Shown here: one piece after another, positions 37,409 through 47,424 of the stretch
How the letters are laid out: the number at the start of each line of letters is the position of its first letter
How positions within the stretch are numbered: the stretch's first letter is position 1
Assembly (NCBI GenBank): GCA_001592805.2
Contig: CP051139.1
Span: 496,001 to 560,000 of the forward strand
DNA length: 64,000 nucleotides
Origin: Peltaster fructicola
Lineage: Eukaryota > Ascomycota > Dothideomycetes
Reading direction: 5' to 3'
Made by a program: the position numbers and the translations under genes
The notes under the pieces: model-generated
Seen by the model: the letters and a program-made list of their open reading frames with translations, nothing else
What the model was told of the DNA's origin: nothing
Database searches by the model: none

Positions 37409-37828
37409 AAGGCTTCCACAACCGCAGCATGTAAGGCATTGAGACAAAAGTAATCAGGTCTGGCATTACAGTCCACACATCTGAAGGTCTTGTGTAAATA
37501 TGTATCCATACAATCGACTAGTTTGGGTTGTGTCTTTGCACAACATACTGCTTCGCTGTGACCCGAGCATCATGATCAGCCGTGTTCGTACCGGCTCACT
37601 GGCCTAAGGCATCATGAATCCTTCATATGCCAGGCATAGGTGGTCAAAGCTCGCAGCTTCCCTGATCGACGTCGCTGTATGCTCAGTGGGGGCAATATAA
37701 CTGTGTCATTCATACCACTTCCTTCATCTTTTTTCCACACATTAACGCGACCACGAAATCAGCACTTCGTCTCCCACATCTATGCATAGCCGAAGGATCA
37801 AGCATTTGTAGCGTGTTCACAGGCCAGC
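37409..37828. other. Intergenic upstream of CAND1 gene
   Basis: 420 bp; includes T-rich TTTTTTCC near 37728-37736 shortly before the CAND1 start, a common fungal pyrimidine-rich promoter feature. No other element seen. Confidence 0.35.
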
Positions 37829-40800
37829 ATGTCGACCAGTATACCTCCGAACCCTACGCCACACAATGTTGCAGCACTGCTACCAAAACTCAGAGATGCC
37901 GATCCAGATATTCGATTCATGACGCTGAACGACCTTCACCAGATGCTTACGATTGGATCGCCTTCCTTCCTACAGCACGATTACAGCACTTGCACGAAGG
38001 TCGTCGACGGACTTCTACAGACGCTTGTTGACAGCCATGGCGATGTTCAGAATCAGGCGGTTAAGTGCTTGGGCCCTTTCGTCAACCGAGCACCGGAAAC
38101 CATTTTGTGTCCCACGATTGAGAAAGTCTCCAGCGTCAAGACCGACAGCACGATAGACAATACTGTGCCTGCGCTAGCTGTTCGCGCGATTGTCGTCGCT
38201 TTACCACATCCTGCACCAGGTGTAGCCCGAACGCAGAAGGTCCAGGAAGCATACAATGCCATTTCAAAGGCTCTGATCCCACGCCTGGTCGGCAAGATTG
38301 TGGTCTCTGCGCCGAACCATAAGCCAGCACTACCGCCCAAGGGTATGCTCGAGCACGATCTCGAGACCGGCATCGACAGTAATAGCTTGGATCTGTTGGC
38401 TGAGGTGGCGAAGAGCTTCGGTCCAATGCTGCAAGAGGCAGAAGTTGAAGCACTGGAGAATATTACAATGCGGATACTCGAAAGCGACAAGTGTGGATCT
38501 GTCATGAGCAAAAAGGCTGTTGTGGCTTTGTCTTGTCTCGCGCCGTTCTTGACAGAGGGTCTGCTCGCACGACACATTAGCTACACGATCGAAAAGTTTA
38601 GACAGCCTCATCTCACGAGCCAGCAACGAAAGCTGTATCTCAGTGTGTATGGAAGCACGGCCAAAGCTATACCGCACAAGTTTGGACCATACTTGAAGAC
38701 CTTGGCTCCGTTCGTCCTCTCGCCACTCAGTCAGCTGGAACTTGAGCAACAGCGACAGGCAGAGGCTGAAGCTGAAGGGGACAGAGACCTTGAAATCGAA
38801 GAGGTCCGCGAGGTTGCACTGGCTGCACTCGAGCTCTTCTTACAATCGTGCTACGAGGATATGCAAGCATACGCCACGGACGTCGCTGAAGCTTCCATAC
38901 GCTTCATCAAGTATGACCCAACCTTGGCGGATGATGATGACGACGAAGAAATGGACGAAGACGACGCTGACGATGAATTCGATGCTGAAGAGGACTTCGA
39001 AGCCGAGACGGGCTTCGACGACGAGGACGACATCAGCTGGAAGGTACGTAGAGGTAGCGCCAAGGTGCTGCATGCACTTGTTGCTGCGCTTGACCCGAAC
39101 GACAAGCTCGTGTACAGCACCATTGCACCAGCGCTTTTGGCACGATTCAAAGAACGAGAGGAAAGCGTGCGGAACGAAGTGCTCGCCGCACTAGCATTCC
39201 TAATCTCAAAGACCGGAGCTATCACAGCGCATCATGAACTTGCGCAAGGATTGCCACAGAACAGAAAGCGACGACGAGGCGGTAGTGATGCCTTTGCTCC
39301 AGACATCTTGGCACAGCAGTCCATGCTCAATGGTTATGCTTCGCCGTCGACACCACCACCTACAGAAGGTGCTACGATTGGTCTTGCTAACCTCAATCCC
39401 GAGATCGTCAAGGGCGCAGCTAAGCTGCTTAAGACGAGCACTGCATCTACTAAACTGGCTGTGATCACGCTGCTGAAGGATATGGTGATAGCGCAGCATG
39501 GAGGTCTCTCACACCACGTGGAGCAGGTTATTGACCCTGTAGTTGAAGCGCTCAACACAGCGCAATCTTCAGGCTCTAATGTCACTGGTAATGCTATCAG
39601 GATTGAGTCACTTGCTCTCCTTCGAGCACTGGCAGAGACACACTCCAGCAGAGTCCTACAGGCGCACCTGGATAGCATCGTGCCTGCTCTAATCAAGCTG
39701 GCAAAGGATCGATATGCAAGAGTCTCAGGCGAAGCATTCGGTGCGATCGAAGCTTTCATCAAAGCAATGACACCACCACGATCGGCAGCCAGCAACAGCA
39801 AAAATGGCCGATTCCTCACTCAATTCCTGAATGTCATACTCGAACGCATCCAAGCACAAGATACCGATACGGAAGTGAAGCAAAAGGCTATACAGGCACT
39901 CGGGCTGCTTGTTGGAAGGACATCTGGAAGCGCCGGTCTGAAGCTCCTGAGCCAAAGTGATCGCTTCCAAGCACTGGAGGTGCTCTTGGATCGCATGCGA
40001 AATGAGCTCACACGATTAGCGACAGTGCGAGCCTTCGACACTGTTGCCGTTCTTGCACAGAACCAGAACGACTATAAGCCAGGCCTGGCGGACGAGTTCG
40101 CTCTCGAGCTTGCAGCACAACTGCGCAAAGCAAGTCGATCACTTCGGGGCGCCAGTCTGAGCGCTCTACGCATGCTTGCTGCCAACAATGCCTCCCGAGA
40201 TTCTCTTGCCGATGACACGATCGTCAGCGTAGTCGAGAGCTTGATTCCACTCATCCAGCCCGAAGACTTGCACATGCTGGGTCCAGCTCTTGTCATCTTG
40301 ACTTCATTCGCAGAGATCAAGCCACAACTAGTCTCGACACCAGCTTGTGTGGCTGCTCTATGTCAAATCACTTCGACCTCACTATCTGGCAACGCGCTTG
40401 AAGCATTGATCAATTGCGTGGAAGTCATCGGCAGGGCCGGCAATAGTCCAGATCTAATGACAGCGTTGCTGCAGCAGGGGGTATCAGGCGACACAGATGT
40501 TACTGGGCGTGTTATCGGTGCCCTTCTCGTGGCTGGAGGCAAGGACAGCCCAGTCGCCTTGAACCAATTTGTCGAAGAATTGCAAACGTCGACTGATGAG
40601 CACAAGAAATGCCTGGCATTGTCAGTTCTTGGTGAGGCAGCGCAACGCTTGGGCACAACCTGCCCTCTCAAGCCTGAGAATTTCACTCCGTACTTCAACG
40701 ATTCCTCTGAGAAGGTCAAACTAGCAGCTGCAGTGGCCCTTGGTCGCGCAGGCGCTGGTAACGTCAAGGTGTACCTTGCCCAAATCCTCGACGCGATGGC

Positions 40801-41776
40801 CCAGGGTCGTCAGTACCTACTCCTGCACTCCGTGAAAGAACTTCTACAGCACAGCAAAGCTGAAGACGACATCAAACCATTCGCACAGAGTCTATGGGAG
40901 CACATCATCAATTCTGGGCAAGCTGAGGACAACAAGGTAGTCAGTGCAGAGTGCATAGGCCGTCTTGCCATCATTGATCCGGTCGCATATCTACCACAGC
41001 TTCAGAAGTTCCTGGGTAACCCGAAAGCCACTATCCGTGGCATGGTCATAACAGCACTACGATATGTCTTCTCGGACACGGACGACTCGTACAACATTAA
41101 CCTGCAGGCAAGCATCATTCCGATGCTGTCCACCATGCTCAGCGATCAAGATTTGGACAATCAGCGCTTGGCTCTTTCGGCCTTCAATTCTGCCTTCCAG
41201 AATAAGGCAGCTCTGGTCGTTCCTCAACTGTCAGAGCTATTGCCACACGCGATGAGTGCTACGGTGATCCGTCCAGAGCTGGTTCGCGAAGTGTCCATGG
41301 GTCCGTTCAAGCACAAGGTCGATGATGGACTCGAGATACGGAAGTCGGCATACGAGACACTCTATGGTCTGCTTGAGAACCGCATCTCTAGACAACGCCT
41401 TGATGTGCCCTCATTCTATGACCGAATCATTGCTGGCATCAACGACGAACACGAGATCAAGATCGTATGCTGCTTGATCTTGAGCAAGCTTGTCTACATT
41501 GCCAAAGATGAGTCGATCCGTCGTCTCGAGGCTTTGGCAGGTGCTTTCCGCACCGTGGTGTCGTTCAAACCAAAGGATAACGCAGTCAAGCAGGAGCTTG
41601 AGAAGCTTGCTGAACAGAACAAGGCTCTGATCAGGGTGTCGATACAGTGCAACAAGGCCATTGATGCTATGGAGGAGAGCCGCGCATGGCGAGACTACTT
41701 TGAGTGGGTGAAGAAGGAGATGCCTGTGCTGTACAAGGCTGCTGAGGAAGACGTCAAGGACTTGCGTGATCATTAA
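37829..41776 (+). CDS. CAND1/TIP120 cullin-exchange factor, single exon
   Basis: 1315 aa, similar to CAND1 of animals (~1230 aa). HEAT repeats from residue ~15 (ALLPKLRDADPDIRFMTLNDL) through the C-terminus; an acidic insert at about 370-400 (DDDDEEMDEDDADDEFDAEE) followed by ISWKVRRGSAKVL, the conserved CAND1 position; and the C-terminal TIP120 domain (FYDRIIAGINDEHEIKIVCC, SRAWRDYFEWVKKEM). CAND1 binds unneddylated cullins and exchanges SCF substrate receptors. No intron needed: both ends are in one frame. Start chosen at the first ATG, giving an N-terminus that leads directly into the first repeat. Confidence 0.93.
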   Translation: MSTSIPPNPTPHNVAALLPKLRDADPDIRFMTLNDLHQMLTIGSPSFLQHDYSTCTKVVDGLLQTLVDSHGDVQNQAVKCLGPFVNRAPETILCPTIEKVSSVKTDSTIDNTVPALAVRAIVVALPHPAPGVARTQKVQEAYNAISKALIPRLVGKIVVSAPNHKPALPPKGMLEHDLETGIDSNSLDLLAEVAKSFGPMLQEAEVEALENITMRILESDKCGSVMSKKAVVALSCLAPFLTEGLLARHISYTIEKFRQPHLTSQQRKLYLSVYGSTAKAIPHKFGPYLKTLAPFVLSPLSQLELEQQRQAEAEAEGDRDLEIEEVREVALAALELFLQSCYEDMQAYATDVAEASIRFIKYDPTLADDDDDEEMDEDDADDEFDAEEDFEAETGFDDEDDISWKVRRGSAKVLHALVAALDPNDKLVYSTIAPALLARFKEREESVRNEVLAALAFLISKTGAITAHHELAQGLPQNRKRRRGGSDAFAPDILAQQSMLNGYASPSTPPPTEGATIGLANLNPEIVKGAAKLLKTSTASTKLAVITLLKDMVIAQHGGLSHHVEQVIDPVVEALNTAQSSGSNVTGNAIRIESLALLRALAETHSSRVLQAHLDSIVPALIKLAKDRYARVSGEAFGAIEAFIKAMTPPRSAASNSKNGRFLTQFLNVILERIQAQDTDTEVKQKAIQALGLLVGRTSGSAGLKLLSQSDRFQALEVLLDRMRNELTRLATVRAFDTVAVLAQNQNDYKPGLADEFALELAAQLRKASRSLRGASLSALRMLAANNASRDSLADDTIVSVVESLIPLIQPEDLHMLGPALVILTSFAEIKPQLVSTPACVAALCQITSTSLSGNALEALINCVEVIGRAGNSPDLMTALLQQGVSGDTDVTGRVIGALLVAGGKDSPVALNQFVEELQTSTDEHKKCLALSVLGEAAQRLGTTCPLKPENFTPYFNDSSEKVKLAAAVALGRAGAGNVKVYLAQILDAMAQGRQYLLLHSVKELLQHSKAEDDIKPFAQSLWEHIINSGQAEDNKVVSAECIGRLAIIDPVAYLPQLQKFLGNPKATIRGMVITALRYVFSDTDDSYNINLQASIIPMLSTMLSDQDLDNQRLALSAFNSAFQNKAALVVPQLSELLPHAMSATVIRPELVREVSMGPFKHKVDDGLEIRKSAYETLYGLLENRISRQRLDVPSFYDRIIAGINDEHEIKIVCCLILSKLVYIAKDESIRRLEALAGAFRTVVSFKPKDNAVKQELEKLAEQNKALIRVSIQCNKAIDAMEESRAWRDYFEWVKKEMPVLYKAAEEDVKDLRDH

Positions 41777-42064
41777 ATTTTGACAGATGACAGTGCAATC
41801 ATCAATACCCTCTGATGAGGTACACTACTCCACTCGGGAGCTATAGTCGCGCACGATGAGCCTCGTTCCTGTGATCTGCTTCGCATCCACTCATCCGTCT
41901 GTTCATGAGCGGGGGAAGTCTGGAACAGAACGACTTCTATGTAGACCAAGCACAACATTGGACGTGCTAAGCAGTATATGAGGCGACGAAACTGCTGATC
42001 TATTGTGTTGTACAAACTCATGATTTCGTGTTACGCCCTCGTCCAACAGCTGAGACAGGTTAAC

Positions 42065-43163
42065 ATGGCGGCGGTTCCTGACATCATTGCCTGGGACTAT
42101 CGTATGTATGCCTTTGCCGGATATGATCTTGCACTGAGATTCATACGTAGAGTTCGCGCCCAATGCTCAGAAGAGCCGTAACTATCTCTATGCGACCAAA
42201 ACGCCATTCAAGATTTGCGAGCAGCCGTTCGTGATTCCTCGACCGGTTTTGCAGAATCTTGGCATCACATACCGACGAGTGCCAGTGCTGAGCATCGGAA
42301 AAGATGTCTTCCCGGACAACAGTACGTTCATCGACGCTCTGCAATCGCTGCTGGAGAAATCTGGCAAGGGCTTGGTCAAGAGCAGGGAAGACAAAGCATT
42401 TGAGCAATGGGGCTATGTAAGTTTGGTCTGGTCGTTGACATGGTGTCTGAAGTAATGAATGAATCAGAGGACCTTCTGGGTCGCTTTGCCATGTGTCCCA
42501 GCGAGTCTGATCACGCCACAGCTCGCCAAAGATCGAGAGAATCTCTTCCCAGTCTTCGCGCGAGGTGATTTTCCAGCCCTTAGAGCCAATGGCTTGACAG
42601 AGATCATGTCGATGCTCGACTGTGCAGAGAACGAGTTCTTGACAGATGACGGCCCCTTTATTGGCGGCAAGCAAGAGTGTGGCCTTGCAGATATCCATGC
42701 TATCTGGATCGTCAAATGGTTATTGCAGACGTTAGAAGTCGCCAAGGAGCCCGGCTTCAGCAAGAAGGACCTGCCACGAGTGTATCAATGGTGAGTCGTG
42801 TGATCTCTGCTCTTCAGTCTTGCTGACACACCAAGGATCGAGGCGTTGCCAAGACAGAACGAGGCTGAGTCGAAGGAAATGCACCTTACTGCCGATGAGG
42901 CCACAAAACAGCTTCTCGCAGCAGAATACGCAATGCCTGACATCGGAGTCGATCCAGCAGACCCACTAGGTCTATCACAGGGCGAACGAGTCGCAGTCGA
43001 GATGGGTGACGCGAAGCCAGGAACACATCCGCAAATCGGTAAGCTCGTCGGTCTGAATCGTACTCGGATTGTCATCGAGCTCAAGAATGGGGTGAGGATG
43101 CACTTTCCAAAGATAGGCTACTTCGTCAGGAAAGCAGATGCGGCGACAAATGGTGACAGTTGA
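42065..43163 (+). CDS. Glutathione S-transferase-like protein, four exons
   Basis: Model: exons 42065-42101, 42151-42416, 42468-42790 and 42836-43163; introns 49, 51 and 45 nt; 317 aa. The protein starts MAAVPDIIAWDYQFAPNAQK and has a thioredoxin-like GST N-domain (LYATKTPFKICEQPFVIPRP, VLQNLGITYRRVPVLSIGKD), then a helical C-domain (FIGGKQECGLADIHAIWIVK). After the GST fold comes a C-terminal extension of about 75 residues beginning near GLSQGERVAVEMG that reads like a small beta domain (VGLNRTRIVIELKNGVRMHF). The first exon is only 37 nt. No catalytic Cys/Tyr/Ser can be assigned with certainty. Substrate unknown. Confidence 0.82.
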
Positions 43164-43191
43164 CAGTCAGTCGTGTACATCATCTACTCGT

Positions 43192-44697
43192 CTAACTTTG
43201 CTTGTTCTTGGCATCGTCGAATGCCTTTTGTCGGGCACGGTTGTTCCAGTTGAGTGTCCTTGAAATGCTGTCCACCCAGTCTTCACTCTTGCGGTTGAGT
43301 GGCAGAACTGATGGGAATGGGAAGCGTGATGCTGAGATGGTAACATAGTCTCCTGGGTTGAGCTCGCATCTCTCTTTGCCATCGAAAGATGCCCAACAGC
43401 TTGCTCGAGCGTCGTATGGTACACCCAGTCTTAGGACCATGGTGTCAGGAAGTATAATAGGCCTGAAGCTCAGAGTATGTGGTGCTATTGCTGTCAAAAG
43501 AATAACGGGGTTCTCAGGATGACACAGACTGCCTCCGGCGGCCAGGTTGTAGGCTGTTGAACCAGTAGGTGTTGCTACAGCGATTCCATCTGCTTGCACA
43601 GTTGTGAAGTGCTCTTCGTCACCAAAGACTTCGATGGTACTCATGGTAGCATTTGGACCTCGATCCATAACGATGTCGTTCAGTATGTTATGAGTGCCGT
43701 CCGGCTTGTGCGTATCTTCCTTGTCGCGATCGCAGCCAATGAGCTCGTCTACGAGATCTCGTTCCTCATTCGACTCAACATCCTTCCGTTTCTGTGCGCG
43801 CATGATGGTGCCTTCGAATCTCAGTCGTAAGGAGACTGTCACACCATCCTTGAACGCTTTGGTGAGGGTGTTCTGGTAGTCCTCGAAGTCAAATTTGGTG
43901 AGGAAGCCTAGCGAGCCAAGTGCGAAAGACATGACGGGAGGCACCACCTTTTGGAAAAGCCAAGAAGCATACAGGACTGTACCGTCGCCACCAAGAGCAA
44001 CGACAATCTCGAACGTGTGAGGCTTCTTACGGCAAAGCTCGTTGTCCCAGTACTTTAGTCTGTCCTTGAAATCGGGTCCTTCGTCGCAGAGGCCTTGGGC
44101 GTCAAAACACTTACTGTCTTTCATGGTGTCCTCCACCCACACGGTGTACTGCTGACCATCCGAGTTCTTCTGCTTGAGCAGCCACTCTGATACATCGCGA
44201 GTGTACCGGATCAACTTCTTGTCGTGTGCTTTAGTCAAGAGGAATACATTACGCACTTTCAGCAGTAGTCGGATATGGCCAAGCTTCTTGGACAACTCGC
44301 GAATGTTCAATGCCATGTCTGAAAGCTGCTTCTTGGTAAGTAGTCTAGAATGCGTGTGGTGCTCAAGCTCTCCATCATGTTGCTTGTTGTCAGTCGGACT
44401 ATGCTGACGTTGTCCTTGGAGATTGGCAGGCAGCTTCTCGTCCTCCTTCTGCCTATAAGAGAGGAGGGAGTGCACAAAGCATGCCGTCTCGCCACGCTTA
44501 GACTTAGGTCGCTCTTGATGCGAAGCGTCAGGCATCAAGGAAGCTCGCCGTCTTGAGTTTTGCTGGCTATCGAAGACAACTTCTAGCTGCTCTTGGAGGC
44601 TCTCCAGCTCAGTGCTGGCGAAGTCGTTGTTGAGATCCCGTCCTTCGGCCTTTGACGGATCGATATCCTCGAAGACTGCAGTGTTGTTGGAACTCAT
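43192..44697 (-). CDS. NAD(+) kinase (ATP-dependent), cytosolic Utr1-like
   Basis: 501 aa, single exon. The signature FEIVVALGGDGTVLYASW (Gly-Gly-Asp-Gly-Thr, about 236-240) is the NAD kinase active-site motif, and ADGIAVATPTGSTAYNLAAG is the second conserved block (Asp/Asn-rich NAD site). The long N-terminal region (to ~110) is charged and low-complexity. Makes NADP from NAD and ATP. No mitochondrial presequence is seen, favouring a cytosolic Utr1/Yef1 type over Pos5. Its stop is 28 bp from the GST-like gene's stop (convergent). Confidence 0.95.
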   Translation of the reverse strand: MSSNNTAVFEDIDPSKAEGRDLNNDFASTELESLQEQLEVVFDSQQNSRRRASLMPDASHQERPKSKRGETACFVHSLLSYRQKEDEKLPANLQGQRQHSPTDNKQHDGELEHHTHSRLLTKKQLSDMALNIRELSKKLGHIRLLLKVRNVFLLTKAHDKKLIRYTRDVSEWLLKQKNSDGQQYTVWVEDTMKDSKCFDAQGLCDEGPDFKDRLKYWDNELCRKKPHTFEIVVALGGDGTVLYASWLFQKVVPPVMSFALGSLGFLTKFDFEDYQNTLTKAFKDGVTVSLRLRFEGTIMRAQKRKDVESNEERDLVDELIGCDRDKEDTHKPDGTHNILNDIVMDRGPNATMSTIEVFGDEEHFTTVQADGIAVATPTGSTAYNLAAGGSLCHPENPVILLTAIAPHTLSFRPIILPDTMVLRLGVPYDARASCWASFDGKERCELNPGDYVTISASRFPFPSVLPLNRKSEDWVDSISRTLNWNNRARQKAFDDAKNKQS

Positions 44698-45127
44698 CTC
44701 GGCAAAGGATATGCAAAGTAGTCAATGCTCAATGTGATAAGGGCGTCAATGACGAGATCATCACGCAGGTGCTCAGGTTATGTGGGACGAAGAGTTCTGC
44801 TGTTGTAGAGTATGACGTGTGAGTTGTTTATAGCTGCGTCAAATCATTGCGCGGGATACGATCCACTCTTGTGCTGCCAGCCAATGAAAAGGCTTCAGCT
44901 ACACAGCCTGAATTGTGGAAAGTCTTGCTGTATGCTCTGCCTATACACGCCAAAGTCAGATGTATAACATCTTCGAGGCGGTCAAGTTGGTATATTTGAG
45001 GCGTCCGAAGTGCGTCGAATGAATGATCTCGCGTTGATCTCGATCAGGATCATGCTGCCGGACCGCACCATCGCGTATACCAATTTGACCTGCAGCTAGA
45101 TTTTTGCAGCACAATTGTTCTTCCAAA
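44698..45127. promoter_or_regulatory. Divergent promoter region, NAD kinase / las1
   Basis: 430 bp between divergent starts. No motif assigned; regulatory content is inferred from geometry only. Confidence 0.35.
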
Positions 45128-46369
45128 ATGCCAGCATATATTGTCACTCCATGGCGCACACAAGGCGACCTGCTCGCCGTTCGCCAGCAACTCTACCGTC
45201 TCGATGGCGAGGACAATCGACGACACGCCGTGAATCGAGTCATGGCGTGGAGACTACGAGGAAATCTACCACATGCCGTCGAATCTACAGCACTTCTCAT
45301 GGATGCATTCCTACACCACGACATCAGTGCAAACTCGTCCTTTAGCATACGAGCCGTCTACAGTGCTGCGTTTTGTCGATTTGTGACAGGCTTTTGTGAC
45401 ATTGGCCGCAATCGAGAGCGTTCTCTAGAGCCTAGTAGCATGCTAGACATCGCTCGACAGATCGATATGCCTGCGGACTTTGTTGCACTTCGACATGAGG
45501 CTACACACGAGGAACTACCATCTGAGCGGCGAATCGTCATTGCATGCGAAGATGCTCTACAATGGCTATGGAGGGTCTATTGGAGTCGTCTAGACGTGGC
45601 AAAGCTCGAACAAGAGCAGCCTCAAGTCAAGGACGCTGAGCAACATCACGATGCTAAAGCATTCGCTCAGAAAATGTTCAGGAGTTATCGGAGTGTGAAG
45701 CGAGAGTCTCTGAAGAACAAACAACCACTGGCATTGCTGCAGCAACAACTTGCTCAGTCAACACAAGCATTCGCGAAGCTCTGTGCCGACGACAGAACAG
45801 TGCTCGATGCTGTTGCAGAGGACATCGTTGAGAAAGGCTTGTTACTACCAAGCGACAGAAGGCTCGGAGCTCCACTCGATGGAGCATTTCTCATCTGGGA
45901 CGATCTTCTGCAAGCGATGTGTCAACAGCAGCGATTCATATCACCTTTGACAGCAGCATTACTGAATGCTATCGCCAGCGAAGAGGACCAGTACGATGAT
46001 TCCCAACGTGAAGCATATGCGCTGTGGTTGTCGCACATATGTTGCTCGGCTGAGTGGGAGAGCGCCCTCGAACATGTGGAAGATACTCGCCGAGCTGTCA
46101 TGAAGTCCTGCATAACGCATCCTGGCGTCTGGACGTCCGTGGTTGCAGAAAGTCTGATTACAGCCGGGGATGACGCGTTTGTCAAGGCGTGGAAGCCATT
46201 CCTGGATGCTGCCAGGCTTATGGAGGACGACGAAGACGCTGTCGACCAAAATGACCAAATGCTGGATATCAAACGGGACAGCGTTGTTGTTGATCCGGCC
46301 GAGAAACTCCTCGGCGGGTGGCATCGTGCTGTTCTGGCGCCGACCACTCCTCTCGGTGTGATAGCATAG
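45128..46369 (+). CDS. las1: Las1-type pre-rRNA processing endonuclease
   Basis: 413 aa, single exon, started at the ATG at 45128 (MPAYIVTPWRTQGDLLAV), a start typical of fungal Las1. The HEPN-nuclease signature R-H-x3-H is present as LRHEATHEE (R122, H123, H127). The C-terminal part has several helical stretches and an acidic segment MEDDEDAVDQND. Las1 cleaves the ITS2 spacer of pre-rRNA in complex with the kinase Grc3, leading to 5.8S and 25S maturation in the nucleus. Its 3' end lies 27 bp from the Trs31 gene's stop (convergent). Confidence 0.9.
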   Translation: MPAYIVTPWRTQGDLLAVRQQLYRLDGEDNRRHAVNRVMAWRLRGNLPHAVESTALLMDAFLHHDISANSSFSIRAVYSAAFCRFVTGFCDIGRNRERSLEPSSMLDIARQIDMPADFVALRHEATHEELPSERRIVIACEDALQWLWRVYWSRLDVAKLEQEQPQVKDAEQHHDAKAFAQKMFRSYRSVKRESLKNKQPLALLQQQLAQSTQAFAKLCADDRTVLDAVAEDIVEKGLLLPSDRRLGAPLDGAFLIWDDLLQAMCQQQRFISPLTAALLNAIASEEDQYDDSQREAYALWLSHICCSAEWESALEHVEDTRRAVMKSCITHPGVWTSVVAESLITAGDDAFVKAWKPFLDAARLMEDDEDAVDQNDQMLDIKRDSVVVDPAEKLLGGWHRAVLAPTTPLGVIA

Positions 46370-46396
46370 CAGTAGGCAATAGGGAGCACACATGGC

Positions 46397-47083
46397 TCAA
46401 CCACCGCCAGCCTTGATGGCTTCCTCTCTTTCCACAACATTGTCCTTGAACCTGAGTAAGAATATCGTCTTGCCGGGCCACATTTCGTTTCCTTCTCCTG
46501 CCCAATGTGCTGTCACGCCGTCTGTACTGAATGCTGCTGCATCGCAAACACCTTCCATGATCCCTGCCACGAAGGCTGCACAGTTCAATTGACTCATTTC
46601 CTTGGGAATGCTGATATATGTGTTCACTACCGGCTCGTTGTCCACAATCATATACTCGTTTTTCTTGGTCGTGCTCTGCTCCAATGCGTCTGCATTACGA
46701 CCGAAGAGTGCGCGCCACAACGTTCCATGTATGAATTGGAGCAGCTCGAGTAGCCGTGTAGGCCGGGTCGCTGCACGTGGCTGCCTGTACAGCAGGAGAT
46801 CGAGCAGTTTGATGCCTATAGGATAGCCTGCGCGATTGAGTCGTGACTCTAGCTCGCTGACTGATGGCGAGCGAGAATGGTGATATGTGATGAGCTGGTT
46901 GAAAAGGTAGGCGAAGGAGGCAAGTGAGATTTCTGTGTTCTTCGTGCGGTTGAGGTTGCGGTCGTAGATTGTCTTCTTGTTTGACGGATATCTTAACGAT
47001 GGCTCGAAGGACTTTCGTGGTGGCAATGGTGTGAACGACTGCTCTTTGACAGCATTGTTAGCTGTCAAGTTTTGATCTGGCAT
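46397..47083 (-). CDS. trs31: TRAPP complex subunit Trs31 (TRAPPC5, Bet3 family)
   Basis: 228 aa, single exon. After a short hydrophilic N-terminus comes KKTIYDRNLNRTKNTEISLA, the Trs31 signature, then a Bet3-type alpha/beta core (LASFAYLFNQLITYH, LESRLNRAGYPIGIKLLDLL, and the C-terminal strand-helix region with CAAFVAGIMEGVCDAAAF). Trs31 is a core subunit of TRAPP, the guanine-nucleotide exchange factor for Ypt1 in ER-to-Golgi and autophagy traffic. The protein ends EREEAIKAGGG. Confidence 0.92.
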   Translation of the reverse strand: MPDQNLTANNAVKEQSFTPLPPRKSFEPSLRYPSNKKTIYDRNLNRTKNTEISLASFAYLFNQLITYHHSRSPSVSELESRLNRAGYPIGIKLLDLLLYRQPRAATRPTRLLELLQFIHGTLWRALFGRNADALEQSTTKKNEYMIVDNEPVVNTYISIPKEMSQLNCAAFVAGIMEGVCDAAAFSTDGVTAHWAGEGNEMWPGKTIFLLRFKDNVVEREEAIKAGGG

Positions 47084-47424
47084 TGCATGTCAAGCTGTGA
47101 CGGTCGTGTTTGTGGTGGTGTAGTCAACAAGTGACGATGGGAATGACTTGGCTTGACACGAGCTTGAACGAGATCGTCTTTCGTATGTCGAACCACGGCT
47201 ACAATCTGTCTCACATCACACATGTACAAACTCGAGGGTAGCTTGGATTCACAATCGCACGAGACCGCAGATATGGACATTCGTACGTCCTATCTGCACA
47301 CCATGATCACCAGATAACTACAACCAAGATGCTCAATCATCAGTCTGCGAAGTCGGCTGAAGAACTTCACACAGTGCTGCACAATCGTCCTTCAGATGTC
47401 GTCCTACCACCTACGATATCTAGA
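47084..47424. other. Intergenic between pol eta and Trs31 genes
   Basis: 341 bp: 3' end of the Trs31 gene's upstream region and the 3' flank of the pol eta gene. No coding-like frame. Confidence 0.35.

Noticed and set aside
37829-41776. Acidic run in CAND1 as a sequencing artefact
   Set aside because: CAND1 proteins carry an acidic insert at the same place, before the ISWKVRR segment.
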